Source: Plesiomonas sp051652165 (lineage in GTDB: Bacteria > Pseudomonadota > Gammaproteobacteria > Enterobacterales > CAMTGL01). Taken from it: 64,000 nucleotides of DNA. The first letter of the stretch is position 1. The number at the start of each line of letters is the position of its first letter. The notes beneath the pieces are model-generated. The model worked only from the letters and a program-made list of their open reading frames with translations, did no database searches and was not told where the DNA came from. Where the stretch lies: the NCBI RefSeq assembly GCF_051652165.1, contig NZ_JBOFTR010000016.1:124001-188000 (forward strand), read 5' to 3'. Shown piece by piece: positions 7,302 through 15,857 of the stretch. The position numbers and the translations under genes are program-made.

Positions 7302-10300
7302 TTACTCTTGAATAAGAGTCACACTAAATCTTTGTTGGCTACCTTGCTTACCACCTTCAGCCATTCCCTCTAGTAATAGATCATAATCGCCAACAGTTAA
7401 TTGGCTTAATTCTAGCAAGAGCGTACCATCACCATCAATCCGCGCACTTGCACTTCCTTGTACATTACCTGATTGTTCTAACGTTGCTGTAATATTTACT
7501 GGATTAGCTGTACTCAAAACGAGTGGGATACTGATTTTTCCATTAACCAGTGGGTACTGGCTGTTAAAGTTATAGAGTGTAAAATCACTATTTGCACCTG
7601 CAGTTGGTACAATAAAGTCACCACTAATATAATTAATTGGTGCCCAGCCTTTGCTAAATACCCACTTATTTCCATTCGTGTGATAAATATTAGGTAATTG
7701 AACACATTGGTTGTTACCATTAACAAAACCAATCCCATAATAATTTGCGTTACTTTGATAACAAAGTGGTTGACCATTTTGGTGTAATACTGGCTTATTG
7801 AGCTGGCCTTTCATGTGCAAAGACAGCCAATCAAATTGATTAGGTGCTGACTCTATAGTAACAAACTGACCATCAGGCTGCCGATAACGCATAAACTCAC
7901 CCGCTTCACAACGGTAACCACCGCCATCTACTGGTTCAACATACCCGTAATACTGTTCATTATCAGTAAAAGTAAAACGACATAGGTTACGCTTTTCAGT
8001 ATCTTTGAGTAGCGTTCCCATTAATAACTGCTCTTGATTATTTAACCCTGCTAATTGTTCAACACTAAAATCTTTTTCATTGACTAACCACCCCATTGGC
8101 ATATTTGAAAACTGCATAAAATAATGATCAGTTGGGTACATGTGGCTATCAGAACGGTATTTTCTTCCACCATTACCTGGTTGAGCATAACGGTATATGG
8201 CATTTTCTGGTTTATAAAAACCATTTAGATTATCATCCATATAAGGGAGATCACCTTTGCGAATATGATAATTAGCCATTACTGTAATTAATGGATGCCA
8301 GCCATGACTACCACGAGCAAATGCACTGTTATGGCTATAGTTTCGGCCATCAAAACCATATCCAAATTCATGGGCAATAATGCCCCAGCTGCCGTAGTAA
8401 TGGCTAACAAAATTAAAAGTATCAATACCCGTTATTCCTGCACTACCTAAACCACCCCCCATTGAAGTGATCCCTACATTTAAAGTAGGACGTTTCATTA
8501 AACTTTGATAGTAATGCTCATAATCTTCAGCTTTAAAAATCCCATTGGCAACATAGTTATTTCCTCCGTTACCAAACATATCGTAGCCTAGAACATCTTT
8601 AAAATTAAACCAAACATGCTTAAATTCCTCCGCCGATACTATGTAAGCTAAATTAGTTGCAATAATTAACCACTCTTTCGCATACAGTGCATTCATTGCT
8701 CTCCATTTATTATCATTTGGATTTTTAGTGGCAAATCGTACATTCCAACTTGGCTTTAAGCGTGATAATTTTTGAGCAAAAGGATCAGAGTTTGAACTGA
8801 AGCGATGAGTTAACTGCTCTGATAAAGCAACACTATTATCAAGTAGAGCATTAAGATCAAAAATACCATCACGATTAGCACTATTAAAACGGCCATTATC
8901 ACCAAAAGCACTAAGAGGTAGAATAATCTGTGCGTAAGCCGGTAAACGGTCAAACTGCCCTAAAACAAACCATTTATTAATACCACTCAACTTAGATTCG
9001 ATATTAATATCATGCAGCTCCTTTGCAGCATAGTTAGTAATCCTTACCCACTCATTATCAATGAGTTCAGTTTTTACCAAAGAGTTAATATTAACTGATC
9101 GTAAATCGCGGTTAATCAATACATCATAAGGTTCATCTTTATCAAAAATGTAACTCACAGAGCTTGGTAACAGCTGATCAAAGTTAAATTGTGGTACTGA
9201 CAGGCTATCGCCAGAGACAAAAGTAATTTCTTTAGTAAGTAATTTATTAATCCCTAAACCATTATTATTAGCAGTAACTAATGTATCTCCTGCTAAATGT
9301 ACATCTTTGAGGGCAGAGATCGGTTGCTGATTAATACGGTTGACTGAAAACGTTTCATTTGTAAAGCGAAATCCATTAGAGATAAAGTCATCAATTTGAT
9401 ACCATGCAATGTGATCTTTAAAGTTAACAACTAACTGATCACCGTCAGTATCCATTTTTTGTAATGCGCTATCTGTGATAATTTGCTCTGGTGCTAATGC
9501 TACACCATCATTAATTGATTGATCCAACTTTCTTAAGTCATAAATATAATAATTTTTACCTGCGGTATGGACAATTAAATAGTCTTTTAACAAGTGCATT
9601 TGCACAAAGCGGTTGCTATATTTCCCTTCAAATTGCAAATGGCCTATAGCTGGTATCTTTAAATTATTTTCTGGTGTGACATCTTCCTGTCGGTATACTT
9701 TAATCAGATTTAAAGAATCTGCAACCATGACATAATGATCATTTGCTACTACTGCTTGCGCTCTATCTAAGCGATTACTCCCTGCCCCCCCTTTTCCTGT
9801 ACCTAATGTCGTTACATGCTGATGGTTATTATCTAAATCAAAAATATCAATTCGATGTGAGAACCGTGACACAACATATAATAAGTTATTTCTAATATAA
9901 AGCTCACTTAAGTAATTATAACCAGCAAAACCAGTTGCAGTATTAATACCACTAATATCACCAATCACCTGTTTAGAAGGAATATCGATAATAATCACTT
10001 TACCGGGATTACTGTTTTGAGTAACGTATAAACTATTTTTATAACGCTCTACTGCCGTAACTAAATTAGCATCTAATCCTAGCTGTTCAGCTAATAGTTG
10101 CTCACCAATATCTAAATTTTTCATTTTGGTGTCAAATGAGTTTACTTGGCAAGATGTATTATCTAACACGACATGAGTACGCTCGCCTTGCTGTATAGTG
10201 CCTCGTGGATAATATTCCATTAAGCAACCATTCCCATAGTTATAATTACCAAATAACTTGTTCACAGCAACAACACCACCGTCGTACCAACTTAGCTCCC

Positions 10301-10616
10301 AATCATCATTAAAAAAATCAAATACATTACGAATTGCTGTTTCATCTAAAAAAGTGGGTTTAGGAAGATCAAAAATAATCTGATTATCTGCTGTCAAACG
10401 ATACTCAGTGCCATTGACAGTGAGATAACGTTGACCATCTTTAATACTCACATTACTACCGCTTTCAGCTTCATCATACAATGCAGATAAACGTTCCGTC
10501 ATTTTTTGATAATGGGTTTGATAAGTCTGACGAAAATAATCTTGTTCCCCTGTTGTTGCCCATACTGAATGTGATAAACCTACGCCAATAATGGCAGCAA
10601 GAGTAGTAATTTTCAT
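7302..10616 (-). CDS. Secreted propeller/metallopeptidase-like protein with altered zinc motif
   Basis: A 1104-aa exported protein with a signal peptide at residues 1-20 (ending SHSVWA). Residues of about 190-480 show repeated short strands of NHL/WD-like propeller type (for example SLYVTQ, LLYVVSRFSHRIDIFDL, VMVADSLNLIKVY). A metallopeptidase-like region around 690-830 contains WGIIAHEFGYGFDGRNYSH (H749, E750). A canonical HExxH would need His at 753, but Tyr is encoded there (TAT). The C-terminal 250 residues hold several Cys and a beta-rich end. ATG 10616 is preferred over 10640 because AAGGA sits 9-10 bases before it and the signal peptide then starts cleanly. The gene is AT-richer than its neighbours and flanked by an AT-rich non-coding stretch, suggesting acquisition. 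It could be a divergent M60/M66-like protease or a binding protein derived from one; substrate unknown. Confidence 0.6.
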   Translation of the reverse strand: MKITTLAAIIGVGLSHSVWATTGEQDYFRQTYQTHYQKMTERLSALYDEAESGSNVSIKDGQRYLTVNGTEYRLTADNQIIFDLPKPTFLDETAIRNVFDFFNDDWELSWYDGGVVAVNKLFGNYNYGNGCLMEYYPRGTIQQGERTHVVLDNTSCQVNSFDTKMKNLDIGEQLLAEQLGLDANLVTAVERYKNSLYVTQNSNPGKVIIIDIPSKQVIGDISGINTATGFAGYNYLSELYIRNNLLYVVSRFSHRIDIFDLDNNHQHVTTLGTGKGGAGSNRLDRAQAVVANDHYVMVADSLNLIKVYRQEDVTPENNLKIPAIGHLQFEGKYSNRFVQMHLLKDYLIVHTAGKNYYIYDLRKLDQSINDGVALAPEQIITDSALQKMDTDGDQLVVNFKDHIAWYQIDDFISNGFRFTNETFSVNRINQQPISALKDVHLAGDTLVTANNNGLGINKLLTKEITFVSGDSLSVPQFNFDQLLPSSVSYIFDKDEPYDVLINRDLRSVNINSLVKTELIDNEWVRITNYAAKELHDINIESKLSGINKWFVLGQFDRLPAYAQIILPLSAFGDNGRFNSANRDGIFDLNALLDNSVALSEQLTHRFSSNSDPFAQKLSRLKPSWNVRFATKNPNDNKWRAMNALYAKEWLIIATNLAYIVSAEEFKHVWFNFKDVLGYDMFGNGGNNYVANGIFKAEDYEHYYQSLMKRPTLNVGITSMGGGLGSAGITGIDTFNFVSHYYGSWGIIAHEFGYGFDGRNYSHNSAFARGSHGWHPLITVMANYHIRKGDLPYMDDNLNGFYKPENAIYRYAQPGNGGRKYRSDSHMYPTDHYFMQFSNMPMGWLVNEKDFSVEQLAGLNNQEQLLMGTLLKDTEKRNLCRFTFTDNEQYYGYVEPVDGGGYRCEAGEFMRYRQPDGQFVTIESAPNQFDWLSLHMKGQLNKPVLHQNGQPLCYQSNANYYGIGFVNGNNQCVQLPNIYHTNGNKWVFSKGWAPINYISGDFIVPTAGANSDFTLYNFNSQYPLVNGKISIPLVLSTANPVNITATLEQSGNVQGSASARIDGDGTLLLELSQLTVGDYDLLLEGMAEGGKQGSQQRFSVTLIQE

Positions 10617-11504
10617 AGTAAAAATATCCTTATTAGTCAATAGTATTAAAAGCTAAAACTGAAATAGCTTCACAACACCAAAAAGTGATAAAGCACACAA
10701 CTTATTGAGAAAAATGAATCACCGAAAATTTAAAAGCACTATAGTAATAAAGGCAGAATAACGAACAGAATAAATGCACAACACAAAATATATAAATAAT
10801 AAGGTGATCTTATATATTATAACAATCTAGCTAATATAAAGTTATAAACACTGACACTGATTCCCCCCTCAAAAAATCAGAAAGCCACTAACCCTTCAAT
10901 TATTCTAAAAGGGTATACCATTAAAAAGTGATCTACTATTCAGATACTCAATACAATTTATACTCGACAATATTTTGACAAATTACCACCAAATAAATAC
11001 CACTAAAATCACATTAAAAAACAAATGCAATGATAAATTAATTTTAAACATAAAAATAAATCCCATGTCAATAAACCATATCCCATTTAATTGGAATTAT
11101 TAATACTTAACACTAAGTAATATGAATGATATCTATCATGTTATAATTAAACACATACCACCCCCCTTTTTTGATGTACAATTGATTGAATATTGACTCA
11201 CTTTTAATTATGAGTGTCGTTTGATGTATTACCTAATAAAAAAACATCTAATGAATTGATAACAGGTAGAGAAAATATAAGTGTCTTTTCTTAAAACCTC
11301 ATTAATGTAACTTATTACTTTACAAGTATAATATGCTGTTAACGTGTGTCGCTATATACTCTCTCAATAATTCGTTTCATGTAAATTTTCACCATGCCAT
11401 GAGAGCATTCTAAATGTAAACATGTATCACGTCTTAACATACTCATTAAGATTCGAAATAAAAACACTGCTACCCTAAGGAAAAATCAGACAGGAAAATC
11501 GATT
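10617..11504. other. AT-rich 888-base intergenic region
   Basis: A divergent gap between the propeller/peptidase-like gene (minus) and cutC (plus). It is very AT-rich, with no ORF of note. Repeated TTGAT-containing heptamers occur at about 11170-11260, and long A/T runs are present. It probably carries both promoters and would suit H-NS binding, but no specific operator is recognisable. Confidence 0.5.
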
Positions 11505-12266
11505 ATGCTGATGCACCGTATATTAGAGATAAGTTGCTACAGTGTCAGTTGTGCACTGCAGGCTGAAAAAGCCGGTGCTGACAGAGTTGAGCTATGTGCT
11601 GGCCGCTTAGAGGGGGGAACAACACCTGCATATGGTTCATTGATCAGTGCACGTGATCAGCTAACTATTCCTGTGTTCCCGATCTTACGTCCGCGCGGCG
11701 GTGATTTTTGCTATAGTCAGCAAGAATTTGAAGAGATGAAATCAGACCTATCACTGATGCGTGAACTTGGTTATCCTGGTGTTGTATTGGGTATGCTCAA
11801 TGAAAACGGTGAGTTAGACAGTGTACGGATACAAACGCTGCTAGGTTTAGCAGGCACAATGGAAATTACGTTTCATCGTGCATTTGATATGTGTGCAGAC
11901 CCTCTATTAATGCTGCAACAACTCACAGATTTGGGTGTTAGCCGTATTCTTACCTCAGGGCAGCGTGATACTGCTGAACTAGGTTTACCTTTACTGCAAA
12001 TACTTTGGGAACAAACAGCAAAAACAAATGGGCCTATTATTCTACCCGGATCAGGTATCAGATTAAATAATATCCACACTTTTATTCAAGCTGGAGCGAG
12101 TGAAATTCACTCGTCAGCGTCACACGCTGTGCCTTCGCCAATGCGCTACCATCAACCCGGAGTCAATATGAGCCGAGATAGCGGTGCGGATGAATTTATG
12201 CGTATTGAAGTTGACCCATATACTGTTCGCCAAATGAAAATGTGTTTGCTAGAGAATATGTCATAG
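11505..12266 (+). CDS. cutC: Copper homeostasis protein CutC
   Basis: A TIM-barrel protein of the CutC family, 253 aa, cytosolic. Conserved segments include ISCYSVSCALQAEKAGADRVELC near the start, PVFPILRPRGGDFCY, ITFHRAFDM and RILTSGQ. The family name comes from copper sensitivity in E. coli mutants; the biochemical role is not established. ATG 11505 is supported by AGGA 9 bases upstream; a second ATG at 11511 is less well placed. In E. coli cutC lies between cmoB and yecM; here it converges with the LysR-cmoB end of that block, so the neighbourhood is rearranged but recognisable. Confidence 0.93.
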   Translation: MLMHRILEISCYSVSCALQAEKAGADRVELCAGRLEGGTTPAYGSLISARDQLTIPVFPILRPRGGDFCYSQQEFEEMKSDLSLMRELGYPGVVLGMLNENGELDSVRIQTLLGLAGTMEITFHRAFDMCADPLLMLQQLTDLGVSRILTSGQRDTAELGLPLLQILWEQTAKTNGPIILPGSGIRLNNIHTFIQAGASEIHSSASHAVPSPMRYHQPGVNMSRDSGADEFMRIEVDPYTVRQMKMCLLENMS

Positions 12267-12288
12267 CAACAAAATATTTTATATTGGT

Positions 12289-12332
12289 CAGACAGTATAC
12301 ATATCACAAATGCAACTGTTATATACTGTCTG
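12289..12332. terminator. Large inverted repeat between cutC and the LysR gene
   Basis: CAGACAGTATA (12289-12299) and TATACTGTCTG (12322-12332) are perfect 11-base arms around 22 bases. The position between two convergent genes suggests a shared terminator; the T-run is weak, so an operator is a less likely alternative. Confidence 0.5.
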
Positions 12333-12357
12333 CTCAGTAGTTTTTGATTTAATGCTC

Positions 12358-13266
12358 TTACAAAACAGTAAAAGCTTGTATACGATCAGATTGAATAATG
12401 AAATGTGCTAATGTTTTTGCTCCTGGCCCTGTCTGTTCACCGCGCGGCAATAGCAACTGAGCCGTTAAACGCCGTTCACCACCAAACTGTATCGGTAAAC
12501 GGTGTAGTAACCCTTGTTGGAACTCTGGTTCAGCAATATGATCGGGTAGCCATGCAAACCCCATATTAGACAATAGTAGGTTTTTTGCCTCATAAAAATG
12601 GCTTACACTCCACCGTTGACCTGATTTTAGCCAGCCAATTTCCATTGTCGGTTGTAATGCATTATCCATAATGACAATTTGTAAATGCCCAACTAAATCT
12701 TGCTCATTTAACGTTGTAAACTCAGCCAATGCATGTTTAGGGTGGCAATAAGGATGCAATGAAATACCGCACAAAGGCTCACCTAAAAATCCGGTGGGGA
12801 CATGTGGCGTGATCACCAGATCCCAGCCATCACGAATCGCCTCTTGCGTAGCGGTCAGGATAGTATCTTTAATTATTAACCGGCTACCACGACTTTGTGG
12901 ATAAAATTGTGTAATCGCATTGAGTAACGGTTGACGTGGATAGATTGATTCAATGGCAATACGGATCTCTGCTTCCCAACCCTGATCCAAATTTGCTGCC
13001 AGCTCTTCAACTGCCAGCGCATGCCCCGTTAACTGACGGCTGCGGTGCAAAATAACCCGACCTGCATCGGTTAAAAATGCCTTACGACCGCGTACCTCTA
13101 ATAGCTGTACGCCTAGCATCTCTTGCAATTTTGACACCGCATGGTTCAGCGATGACTGGCTTTTGTTAAGCTTTTCAGCCGCTTGAGCATAACCACCGTG
13201 ATCTACCACGGCCTGAAACATCCGCCACTGTTCAAGAGTTGTTTTTGGCCGTGATAGTACTGACAT
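12358..13266 (-). CDS. LysR-type transcriptional regulator
   Basis: A 302-aa regulator with an N-terminal winged helix-turn-helix (about residues 10-70, GGYAQAAEKLNKSQSSLNHAV) and a type-2 periplasmic-binding-like effector domain. It starts only 4 bases after the cmoB stop, so it is probably cotranscribed with cmoA-cmoB, which is unusual because most LysR genes are divergent from their targets. No neighbouring gene identifies the effector or regulon. Confidence 0.88.
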   Translation of the reverse strand: MSVLSRPKTTLEQWRMFQAVVDHGGYAQAAEKLNKSQSSLNHAVSKLQEMLGVQLLEVRGRKAFLTDAGRVILHRSRQLTGHALAVEELAANLDQGWEAEIRIAIESIYPRQPLLNAITQFYPQSRGSRLIIKDTILTATQEAIRDGWDLVITPHVPTGFLGEPLCGISLHPYCHPKHALAEFTTLNEQDLVGHLQIVIMDNALQPTMEIGWLKSGQRWSVSHFYEAKNLLLSNMGFAWLPDHIAEPEFQQGLLHRLPIQFGGERRLTAQLLLPRGEQTGPGAKTLAHFIIQSDRIQAFTVL

Positions 13267-13270
13267 TCAC

Positions 13271-14275
13271 TTATTCCTTCAGGTTACTCAGCCCTTGCAC
13301 AACACATTTATTGCGTGCCACAATAACTGCGCGGCATGGCGCTGGATATCCCTCTACTGTTTTACTCGGATCAAGTGGGTCTAAAAAATCAGCCAGTGAT
13401 TCCGTAATCATCCACTGCGTTCGGCGCTGCTCGTCAAGTGATGTCATCTCAACATCCACAACTCGCACATCAATAAACCCTGATTTTTCAAGCCACTTCA
13501 CCAGTGCCGCAGCCGATGGAATAAAATAGACATTACGCATTTTGGCATAACGCTCGCCTGGTACTAATACGGTATTCTCGTCTCCTGGTACAACCAGAGT
13601 CTCAAGTACAAGTTCACCTTCTGGTTGTAATTGCGCTTTTAATTGCAGCAGATGATCCAGCGGCGAGCGACGGTGATACAGTACCCCCATGGAAAAAACT
13701 GTATCAAAGGTTTTTAGCTCAGGCAGTTGCTCAATCCCTAGAGGGATCAAATTGGCTCGCTGATCATTGCCTAATAATTTACGTACCGCTTCAAACTGGC
13801 ATAAAAACAGCGGTGTTGGGTCAATCCCCACTACACACTCAGCACCTTCCCCAACCATACGCCACATATGGTAGCCACTGCCACAGCCTACATCTAATAC
13901 TGTCCGACCGGCCAAAGGTGTAATATGTGGCAATACACGATCCCACTTCCAGTCTGATCGCCACTCGGTATCAAGATGAATACCGTGTAAATGATACGGC
14001 CCTTTACGCCATGGCATTAAACCTTGTAGCAAATAGGTGATCCGCTGACGCTCTCCATCAGAAATACTGTAATCATCACCTACTGCAACAGCGGAAGTTA
14101 AATTCATCAATGAAACGGGCATATCAGGTAGAAAATTGACTGACTTTTCCCAACGTTTAAACTGGCTGTTTTGATTCTCTTTTTGCCAAATAGCCAACTG
14201 TGCAGGTAATGTCTCTAACCAATGAGCCAGAGGCGTTTTCGCTATCAGTGCATAAAAATGGTTAAACTCAATCAT
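13271..14275 (-). CDS. cmoB: tRNA U34 carboxymethyltransferase CmoB
   Basis: Transfers a carboxymethyl group from carboxy-SAM to 5-hydroxyuridine at tRNA position 34, making cmo5U, which widens wobble decoding. It is 334 aa (E. coli 323). The class I methyltransferase fold shows the SAM motif LDVGCGSGYHMWRM and later FDTVFSMGVLYHRRSPL. Its start overlaps the cmoA end by 8 bases, so the pair is translationally coupled. Confidence 0.96.
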   Translation of the reverse strand: MIEFNHFYALIAKTPLAHWLETLPAQLAIWQKENQNSQFKRWEKSVNFLPDMPVSLMNLTSAVAVGDDYSISDGERQRITYLLQGLMPWRKGPYHLHGIHLDTEWRSDWKWDRVLPHITPLAGRTVLDVGCGSGYHMWRMVGEGAECVVGIDPTPLFLCQFEAVRKLLGNDQRANLIPLGIEQLPELKTFDTVFSMGVLYHRRSPLDHLLQLKAQLQPEGELVLETLVVPGDENTVLVPGERYAKMRNVYFIPSAAALVKWLEKSGFIDVRVVDVEMTSLDEQRRTQWMITESLADFLDPLDPSKTVEGYPAPCRAVIVARNKCVVQGLSNLKE

Positions 14276-15029
14276 TTACTTGCTCTCTTATTGCATGCTC
14301 TGATTTTATCGCTAACATAGAACCAAAATTAAAGCACTGATACCATACTTCTGCGTGCTCAAACCCTGCACGGGCTAAACGTTGCTTATGCATCTCTACT
14401 GTATCCGTTAACATCACATTCTCAAGTGCACTGCGCTTTTGACTGATCTCTAATTCACTGTAACCGTTAGCACGTTTAAAATCTAAGTGCATATCAAATA
14501 AGTGTTCACCAATAGTTGTATCGGCAAATGAAAATTTCTCAGAAAGCACTAATGCTCCACCAGGGCGCAAACCAGCATAAATTTTATTCAGCAGCGCCTG
14601 CCGATCATCAGGGTGTAAAAATTGCAGTGTAAAATTCAGTACAACCATTGAAGCATTTTCAATCGCCACATCACGGATATCGCCCTCAATCACCTCTACC
14701 GGTGTCTCTGAACGAAATGTATCAATATGGCGTTTGCAACGCTCAATCATGGCTGGTGAGTTATCAACGGCAATAACACGTACACCTTCGACATCGATAT
14801 TTCGTCGCATTGACAACGTTGCCGCGCCAAGTGAACAACCAAGATCAAAAGCCTGCGTATTCGGCTGGATAAAACGTGCAGCCAGCATACCGATAGTAGC
14901 AATAATATTGCTATAACCGGGAACAGAACGCTTAATCATGTCGGGAAAAACATCCGCAACACGATCATCAAAAGAAAAATCACCTAATTGGGCGATTGGA
15001 GCAGAAAAGAGAGTATCGCGGCTAGACAT
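14268..15029 (-). CDS. cmoA: Carboxy-S-adenosyl-L-methionine synthase CmoA
   Basis: Makes carboxy-SAM from SAM and prephenate, the cofactor CmoB uses on tRNA. It is 253 aa (E. coli 247). Features include the FDDRVADVFPDMIKRSVPGY start region, the SAM-binding loop DLGCSLGAATLSMR, and VVLNFTLQFLHP. The product goes straight to the coupled downstream gene. yecN lies upstream as in E. coli, with a hairpin between them. Confidence 0.96.
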   Translation of the reverse strand: MSSRDTLFSAPIAQLGDFSFDDRVADVFPDMIKRSVPGYSNIIATIGMLAARFIQPNTQAFDLGCSLGAATLSMRRNIDVEGVRVIAVDNSPAMIERCKRHIDTFRSETPVEVIEGDIRDVAIENASMVVLNFTLQFLHPDDRQALLNKIYAGLRPGGALVLSEKFSFADTTIGEHLFDMHLDFKRANGYSELEISQKRSALENVMLTDTVEMHKQRLARAGFEHAEVWYQCFNFGSMLAIKSEHAIREQVND

Positions 15030-15114
15030 AGCGAAACCTGAGTGACCTGAGTGAATAGGAAGATAATAAAAAAACAGGGTATTCTAGAGGATAGAAGTAG
15101 AACTGTCTTGTCTC

Positions 15115-15139
15115 TTACCGCTACAGACTGTAGCGGTAA
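15115..15139 (-). terminator. Hairpin after yecN
   Basis: TTACCGCTACA / TGTAGCGGTAA is a perfect 11-bp stem with a 3-base loop just downstream of the yecN stop. No T-run follows on the minus strand, so it may terminate weakly or stabilise the mRNA end. Confidence 0.55.
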
Positions 15140-15151
15140 TTATATATCGTA

Positions 15152-15547
15152 TTATTGCAGATAAAAAATTTGTGACCACGGAATATAGTATAAATTACCG
15201 ATAATCATCAAAATCAGTGCCGCATACGTTGCCCCCATACCAGCACGCCGCCAGCGGAACTCACGCTCATGCATACCAAAATAGTGCAAAATACGGCCAA
15301 TAAGTAGCATCAATCCAGTAAAATGCAGTAACCACGTTTCTGCACCATTCATCTCCATTACAATCAGTAATAAAATTCCAATGGGAATATACTCAACCGC
15401 ATTACCATGAATACGAATCGCCGTTTGTAGCTGGTAGAACCCACCATCACCAAAAGAGACTTTATACTGAAAACGCAACTTCACTACATCAAGAGAAAAC
15501 TTGATCAATAACAGCGCGCCAAGCACCGCATAAAGGGCGCTAACCAT
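15152..15547 (-). CDS. yecN: MAPEG-family membrane protein YecN
   Basis: A 131-aa inner-membrane protein with four hydrophobic segments. It belongs to the MAPEG fold (membrane-associated eicosanoid and glutathione metabolism). It aligns closely with E. coli YecN, including GDGGFYQLQTAIRIHGNAVE and the FRWRRAGM loop. I chose ATG 15547 (MVSALYAV): GGAG sits 9 bases before it but only 3 before an ATG two codons upstream. The E. coli order yecN-cmoA-cmoB is kept. No substrate is known. Confidence 0.92.
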   Translation of the reverse strand: MVSALYAVLGALLLIKFSLDVVKLRFQYKVSFGDGGFYQLQTAIRIHGNAVEYIPIGILLLIVMEMNGAETWLLHFTGLMLLIGRILHYFGMHEREFRWRRAGMGATYAALILMIIGNLYYIPWSQIFYLQ

Positions 15548-15857
15548 CGTCATCTACTCCACAACAAACAATACTGTACATATGATAAAGACACGCAGGT
15601 GTCATCTTAATTGTGTATATATTGCTTATTCTTTGTTAATCAATATCTGCATTTATCACATTATTATCGCATTGTGTGATAAATACACCTCAAGCTACTA
15701 TACTAAATTTTTAATTGTTATTCCTGTGTAAAGACACATAACGATACATAGTAAACACTTATTACAAATAAAAATAACGGCTATTTTTAAAAACTCACTT
15801 TATGTTAATTTTTCACTTATATTTACAAACATACACTGTTTACGAACATAAAATAGT
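15548..15857. other. 310-base gap upstream of yecN
   Basis: AT-rich. It contains a perfect 9-base inverted repeat, TTTATCACA (15652-15660) and TGTGATAAA (15675-15683), about 105 bases upstream of yecN, and a smaller dyad TGTGT-AAAG-ACACA (15725-15738). These look like regulator sites; the spacing does not match a CRP site. Confidence 0.45.

Noticed and set aside
8300..8420. Standard M66 (StcE-like) HExxHxxGxxH zinc site
   Set aside because: Only the first His-Glu is present; positions +4, +7 and +10 are Tyr, Asp and Asn.
12280..12300. TTGGTCAGACAGT as a second FadR site
   Set aside because: It lacks the symmetric right half and belongs to the cutC/LysR inverted repeat.
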